NCBI RefSeq assembly: GCF_050563525.1
Contig: NZ_JBNXUN010000001.1
Location: forward strand, 846,012 to 910,011
Source of the DNA: Falsiroseomonas sp050563525
GTDB taxonomy: Bacteria; Pseudomonadota; Alphaproteobacteria; Acetobacterales; Acetobacteraceae
DNA: 64,000 nucleotides
Reading direction: 5' to 3'
A model generated the notes under the pieces. That model did no database searches. It saw nothing but the letters and a program-made list of their open reading frames with translations, and was not told where the DNA came from. Every line of letters begins with the position of its first letter. Position 1 is the stretch's first letter. A program made the translations under genes and the position numbers. Below are positions 60,505-64,000 of the stretch, in pieces.

Positions 60505-60651
60505 TGCTCAAACATCCAGGGCCAGTCGATGCGCTGCCTGCTCGGCTACCTGGCAGCGCACCAGGGCTGCTGCGTCGCTGTCAGGGCCAGCAGCGGGCCG
60601 GTAGCCCAGCAGCCAGTGCACCCACGATCAAATCCTGAGACGGAGACCCTT

Positions 60652-61422
60652 CTATAGTTTAGTCTGAGCCAGGCGTGCAGCCTTGCGTCGACGGCACAGT
60701 CCGAGCCCAAGCAAGCCAGCTCCGAGCATCATTGCGCTCGTGGGTTCGGGAACCGCGACAGGTGCAGCCAGCGCGCGGATGTTGTCGACACCCAGCATGC
60801 CCACGATCGGGTCAGGCCGATCAGCGCCTTCGCTGTGAATGATGCGCAGGAACGTCACTCCACTGAGCAGCTGGTTTGGATCCCCGACGATCGGCGCCAA
60901 CGCTGCTGGAAAGACTGGAAACGCCACGCGGACCCAGGCACCGCCTGCCGGAAGCTGCGCCCCAAAGAGCGTTACGGCCTCGTCGGTCGGCGGAGCCTGC
61001 ACGGGGTTTTCTAGAAGAAGGCGCACGACAAGGTCGGAGGTGCCCAGGTTGCGCAGGTCCATCTCGATGGCACCCACGCCTGCACCCAGGTAGTTACCGC
61101 TCCACTGCGACCCGTTGAGAACCGCGAGCCGACTACCTGGTCCGCCGCCGCCGGTGGCAGTGATCTGCAGATATGCGTCCCCGGCTCCGGTGGGTCCTCC
61201 GTCCGACACCACCTGCGGCGGCACCGGTGGCACTGCGCCGAAGGGGCCGACGCCCGTCAGCCAGCCACTGGTGGTGCCGCTCTCGAAGGTGTCGACCTGA
61301 CCGATGACGGGAGCGGCCCGAGCGGGATCAGGAGGAAGGCCGAAGGCGAGGGCTAGTGGGACCGCCACGGCGAAGAGGGGCCAGCTGCGGCGCGTGCGCC
61401 GTGACTGCTTCGGAAAGCGCAT
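60652..61422 (-). CDS. PEP-CTERM sorting domain protein
   Basis: A 256-residue secreted protein. A signal peptide (about 1-36, ending DPARAAP) precedes a beta-rich domain (GQVDTFESGTTSGWLTG, YLQITATGGGGPGS) and a C-terminal sorting tag: VPEPTSAMMLGAGLLGLGL then CRRRKAARLA. The tag is cut by an exosortase (EpsH/XrtA), none of which is in the window. GGGAG lies 8 nt before the ATG at 61422. The domain resembles carbohydrate-binding discoidin-like folds; ligand unknown. Confidence 0.85.
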   Translation of the reverse strand: MRFPKQSRRTRRSWPLFAVAVPLALAFGLPPDPARAAPVIGQVDTFESGTTSGWLTGVGPFGAVPPVPPQVVSDGGPTGAGDAYLQITATGGGGPGSRLAVLNGSQWSGNYLGAGVGAIEMDLRNLGTSDLVVRLLLENPVQAPPTDEAVTLFGAQLPAGGAWVRVAFPVFPAALAPIVGDPNQLLSGVTFLRIIHSEGADRPDPIVGMLGVDNIRALAAPVAVPEPTSAMMLGAGLLGLGLCRRRKAARLAQTKL

Positions 61423-62002
61423 GCGCCAATCTCCCGAGATTATCCAGCTGGGTTGACTCACGCATGGACAGAGCACGCGGCGCAACGGTCTTCACCAGGC
61501 CGACCGCATCACTTCTCTAGTAACGATAGAGAGACCGAGCGGCCCGCGTCTTGCGGGCTGCAGACCGGCTCGCACGCAAGTTCAGCGATTGGCTCCCCGG
61601 GTCCTGGGTTGTGACTAGTAGCTTGATTGCACGGTGACGGTGGTCGACGACGGCTGCGGTGCCACAACTGTGGGAGAGGGCAGCATAATTACTGTCGCCG
61701 GCTGCGCGGCGGCCGCGTCAAACAGTGTGGCGCAGATCCGCCCCATGACCCACTGCAGGCTCCGGCAACTGCCAAGCGTGCCTAGCCGAAATCGTCCCCG
61801 CGCAGCACCCGCTCACCGGGTCCGCCGACCGACCGCGGGCCCGAGGCGCCAAATGCGGATGCGGCGCACCGTGGTGGTGGCGTGGTGCTGGAGGGCTCCC
61901 CCGGTGCGCCAGCGCGGCCCCCCGATGCCGACGCCGCCTCGGTCAGCGCCATCGCATTAGGCGCCCCTGCGCTGCCAGGACGCGCGGCTCCGGCAGATAG
62001 GC
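61423..62002. other. intergenic region with two hairpins; otherwise no gene seen
   Basis: Upstream of the PEP-CTERM gene lie two hairpins: TCTCTA-GTAACGA-TAGAGA (61514-61532) and GCCCGC-GTCTT-GCGGGC (61542-61558). From about 61560 to 62002 there are open frames on both strands, but codon pattern, starts and family similarity do not support a gene. Confidence 0.5.
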
Positions 62003-62031
62003 TTGCCATTAGAACATATTGGGAACATACT
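62003..62031 (+). promoter_or_regulatory. sigma70 promoter with LexA (SOS) box in its spacer
   Basis: TTGCCA (62003-62008), 17-bp spacer, CATACT (62026-62031). Inside and abutting the spacer is GAAC-ATATTGG-GAAC (62012-62026), exactly the alphaproteobacterial LexA consensus GAAC-N7-GAAC (complement GTTC-N7-GTTC). LexA bound here would block RNA polymerase. The predicted start of transcription is near 62039. Confidence 0.68.
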
Positions 62032-62037
62032 TCATCC

Positions 62038-62469
62038 ATGAACGAGGGCAGTCCGATCGATCCTGAAGTCCTGCGCCGAATGCGCGAGGTGATCGTTACC
62101 GCCATCGCCACCCGACGCATCAGCGTGACCGAGGCCGCAGCCGAGGCACCTGGCCTGGGACGGGGGCTGCAGCCAGCGCTGCATGCCAGCACCATCGACG
62201 CGGCGGTCACGCAGATCCTCCGCAGTCTCGGCGCCTGTCAGCCACAGCCCGAGCCGGTTCAGGTTGACGGCCAGTGGCTGCACTCCGTGAGCCAACCGGA
62301 GGTGGCGGACTCGCTCGCCTACGCGATGCGGTCCGACGCGACCGGCAAGGCCCGTCGCACTGGTGCCGAGTACGTCGCGCCGGCCGCCGCGGAGCAGTTG
62401 CTTCGGCAGCTCGCCATGAGCGGCTACGTGCTGATGCGGCGCGGTGGACCTCCGGCGCGGAGCACCTGA
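62038..62469 (+). CDS. hypothetical protein under an SOS-type promoter
   Basis: A 143-residue protein of no recognised family. The N-terminal half is helical (PEVLRRMREVIVTAIATRR, ISVTEAAAEAPGLGRG) and the C-terminal part ends RRTGAEYVAPAAAEQLLRQL with a short basic tail. The ATG at 62038 coincides with the predicted transcription start, so translation may be leaderless or begin at the in-frame Met at 62080. It is 5 bp upstream of a small Cys-rich gene. The element-like surroundings suggest horizontal acquisition. Confidence 0.5.
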   Translation: MNEGSPIDPEVLRRMREVIVTAIATRRISVTEAAAEAPGLGRGLQPALHASTIDAAVTQILRSLGACQPQPEPVQVDGQWLHSVSQPEVADSLAYAMRSDATGKARRTGAEYVAPAAAEQLLRQLAMSGYVLMRRGGPPARST

Positions 62470-62474
62470 TCGCC

Positions 62475-62711
62475 ATGCAGGCGGCCGATCCGACCATGAC
62501 CTTCACCGTGGCTGATCTTGCCGACGACGAAGCCGTGCTGCTGCCCTGTGCCTGTGGGGTGCGGGCGTTCACCAAGAGGGAGCTGGCAGCGCTGATCGGC
62601 CGTGACGCCCGGCTGCACCTGATAGGCCTTCGGCGCGAGCTCTGGTGCGGCGAGTGCGGCGAGGTGCCATTCGAGGGCAGCGTGGTCAGGCGCGACAGGG
62701 TGCACCGTTAA
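62475..62711 (+). CDS. small Cys-rich protein (possible zinc ribbon)
   Basis: A 78-residue protein. Two C-x-C/C-x-x-C pairs, LLPCACGVRAFTKRELA near 32 and ELWCGECGEVPF near 60, could bind one zinc ion as a ribbon. The rest is charged and lacks membrane segments. It probably shares the SOS-type promoter of the gene 5 bp upstream. No family recognised. Confidence 0.55.
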   Translation: MQAADPTMTFTVADLADDEAVLLPCACGVRAFTKRELAALIGRDARLHLIGLRRELWCGECGEVPFEGSVVRRDRVHR

Positions 62712-62722
62712 GTCGGGCAGAC

Positions 62723-63030
62723 TCACCCGACGGCGCGCTGCAGAACTCGCGCCACGGTCGCGTGGGTCCATGTGGCGGTGCCACGCGGCGTCGGCACCTG
62801 ACGCACTGTCAGCGCTGCGCCAGTGGCGCCTGGAAGCCTGGCCGCCGGTCGTCCTTGCCGCTGGCGATGTCGGAGAACTCTGCCGCCAGCGTCCAGCCCT
62901 GGGCCGCCACGAAGGCGCGCACGCTGGCCTGCTGCGCCTCCAGGCCAAGCCCGCTCTGGCCCTGCTCCGCGGCCGAGACCCGGTAGAGGCCGACCGCCAG
63001 CCGCGAGGCGCTGTGCTGCGTCGTGCGCAT
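62723..63030 (-). pseudogene. serine recombinase pseudogene with internal deletion (copy 2)
   Basis: The N-terminus is clear from 63030: AVGLYRVSAAEQGQSGLGLE with the catalytic Ser (VS), then SVRAFVAAQGWTLAAEF and DIASGKDDRRPGF. After ALAQR the frame breaks at about 62809 and the text jumps to VPTPRGTATWTHATVARVL, the extreme C-terminus of the recombinase domain, ending at 62723. Several hundred residues are missing. It is adjacent to a DUF3489 remnant, a pairing common in alphaproteobacterial integrated elements. Confidence 0.72.
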
Positions 63031-63040
63031 CGGGCCGGCA

Positions 63041-63806
63041 CCGCGGCGATCTGGTAGACGCTGTAGCTGCCCTTGGCGCCGGTCTTGTTCGGACCAACCT
63101 GCCGCACACACTCCAGCACCGTGACCTCGATGCCGTGCCGCGTCCGGAGACCCGCAAAGAACCCGCGCACCGTGTGCGGCGCCCAGCCAGTCGCCTCGAC
63201 CACCTGGGCCACCGTCGCGCCCTCCGGCCGGCGCAGCAGCGCCAGCACCGCCGCCTGCTTGGTGCCTCGCGCGGCCTGCGAGGGGTGTCGGCTGCTCGTG
63301 GCGCGCGGGGCGGCCGGCCGGCGAGGATCATGCGCAGGGAGGCCAAGGCGGCGTCGAGCGGCTGGGAGGCTTCCCAGGCGGTTATCACCGCCGTTGCGGC
63401 CGCTCGCAGGTTGGCCCGGCCGTCGTGGACGCTCGGCGCGGGAGTGCCTTCGCAGGGCCTAGAGGCGGGCCCAGGGGGCATCGCCCGAGTCTGCCCCCGT
63501 GTGTCGCCTTTCCTGCGCGGGAGCCGCAACGGCCTCGCCGGGGCTGTCTTGCGCAGGAGCCAGGCCGATGGCGGCCCGGCCACGCTCGATAATCCGCGGG
63601 GCAATCCAGGCACCCGCCTCGTCCTGACGCCAGCCGCAACCGGCATGCTCCGGTAGCGCTGGCACCTCGGTCAGCAGGCAGCCCTTCAGCATGCTGCGGA
63701 ACACCGCGTTGCGTGCGGCAGCGGGGATCTTCGGCATCGCGGCCAGCCCGGCCTCGTGTTCCGCCGCCTCGCCAAGGATCTGGGACTGGGTGTCGGACGG
63801 CGTCAT
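63041..63806 (-). pseudogene. DUF3489 gene, broken by two frameshifts
   Basis: The start MTPSDTQSQILGEAAEHEAG and AGCGWRQDEAGAWIAPRI (63806 to about 63459) match the DUF3489 N-terminal winged helix. The middle (AAATAVITAWEASQPLDAAL) is in a second frame and the C-terminal domain (LALLRRPEGATVAQVVEATG, PHTVRGFFAGL, YSVYQI) in a third, ending near 63041. Frames change at about 63460 and 63290. The function of DUF3489 is unknown; it is often next to a recombinase gene. Confidence 0.68.
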
Positions 63807-64000
63807 GACGGTGGTCTCCGGTATCGGGCGCCGAGGATCGGCCCCTACCACCAGGCGCCCCGCCGGGCTGAACCCGGTCGGAGCGTGCTCCACGCTTCGC
63901 GCTGAGCGCGAGCAAAGCCAAGCGCCTTCTGCGATCTACGGCGCGCCGGCGCGCGTAGCTGTTGGCCACGGTTTGGTATTGACGCGTGCCGATGCTCTCC
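63807..64000. other. terminal stretch, no gene supported
   Basis: No credible gene was found. An interrupted palindrome (63936-63958, CTACG/CGTAG arms around a CGCGCC/GGCGCG core) is the only structure. An ATG-started minus frame from 63969 runs into the DUF3489 remnant in another frame and has no family similarity. Confidence 0.4.

Noticed and set aside
61634..61960. 108-residue plus-strand frame after the PEP-CTERM gene
   Set aside because: No ribosome binding site, Pro/Arg-rich low-complexity second half, and no family similarity.
63385..63969. 194-residue minus-strand frame at the window end
   Set aside because: Most of it is an out-of-frame reading of the DUF3489 remnant; only the first 60 residues are unique and match nothing I recognise.

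Overview
The window is uniformly GC-rich (visibly near 70% G+C), with tightly packed operons, many 4-bp ATGA/GTGA gene overlaps and frequent GTG or TTG starts. The 41-residue form of ribosomal protein L36, DUF1491, DUF1003, a TctCBA tricarboxylate transporter, split GcvPA/GcvPB, and SOS and FNR boxes of the alphaproteobacterial type suggest a chromosomal segment of an alphaproteobacterium, probably a Roseomonas-like member of the Acetobacteraceae. The taxon is inferred from gene content only. No rRNA, tRNA or CRISPR array was found.

Layout. 1-7 kb: housekeeping genes (rpmJ, an acyl-CoA dehydrogenase, DUF533 and AsmA proteins, a pseudouridine synthase, a Phd/PIN toxin-antitoxin pair with its own palindrome, efp). 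7-13.9 kb: four consecutive perfect hairpins, suhB, a three-gene envelope operon (OmpA-like lipid-envelope protein, MotA/ExbB-like channel, 915-residue MotB/OmpA-like protein with a giant coiled coil), a MOSC protein and upp. 13.9-18.9 kb: small metabolic, membrane and unknown genes. 19-23 kb: a tctC-tctB-tctA transporter with a structured spacer between tctC and tctBA, followed by an SDR lacking its catalytic tyrosine. 23.1-29.9 kb: DUF1003, a 52-residue membrane protein, an NhaP-type antiporter and, coupled to it, a 1488-residue DUF4011-type helicase with a nuclease domain.

29.9-45.4 kb is the most distinctive part. A nine-gene minus-strand operon (solute-binding protein, two permeases, ATPase, DapA-like aldolase, two SDRs, TIM-barrel protein, RidA) and a five-gene minus-strand operon (AcoX-like NAD kinase, gcvPA, gcvPB, an HcnA-HcnB fusion, a DadA/HcnC-like oxidase) flank a divergent IclR regulator with an operator-like palindrome. 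It reads as an import-and-degradation system for an unidentified small amine- or imine-forming compound.

45.5-46.6 kb holds a two-gene secreted unit (ADYC-type protein plus a small protein with seven exact five-residue NG repeats). 46.8-59.2 kb resembles a low-oxygen or stress cluster: an FNR/FixK-type box lies between divergent hsp20 and a universal stress protein, followed by a putative metalloprotease, glucan phosphorylase, PEP synthase and a yhiI-rbbA-yhhJ export operon.

59.2-64 kb is a decayed accessory region: a truncated IS3-family element, DUF4112, two serine-recombinase remnants, a PEP-CTERM protein, an SOS-type promoter with two small unknown genes, and a frameshifted DUF3489 gene. 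It looks like the scar of an integrated element.
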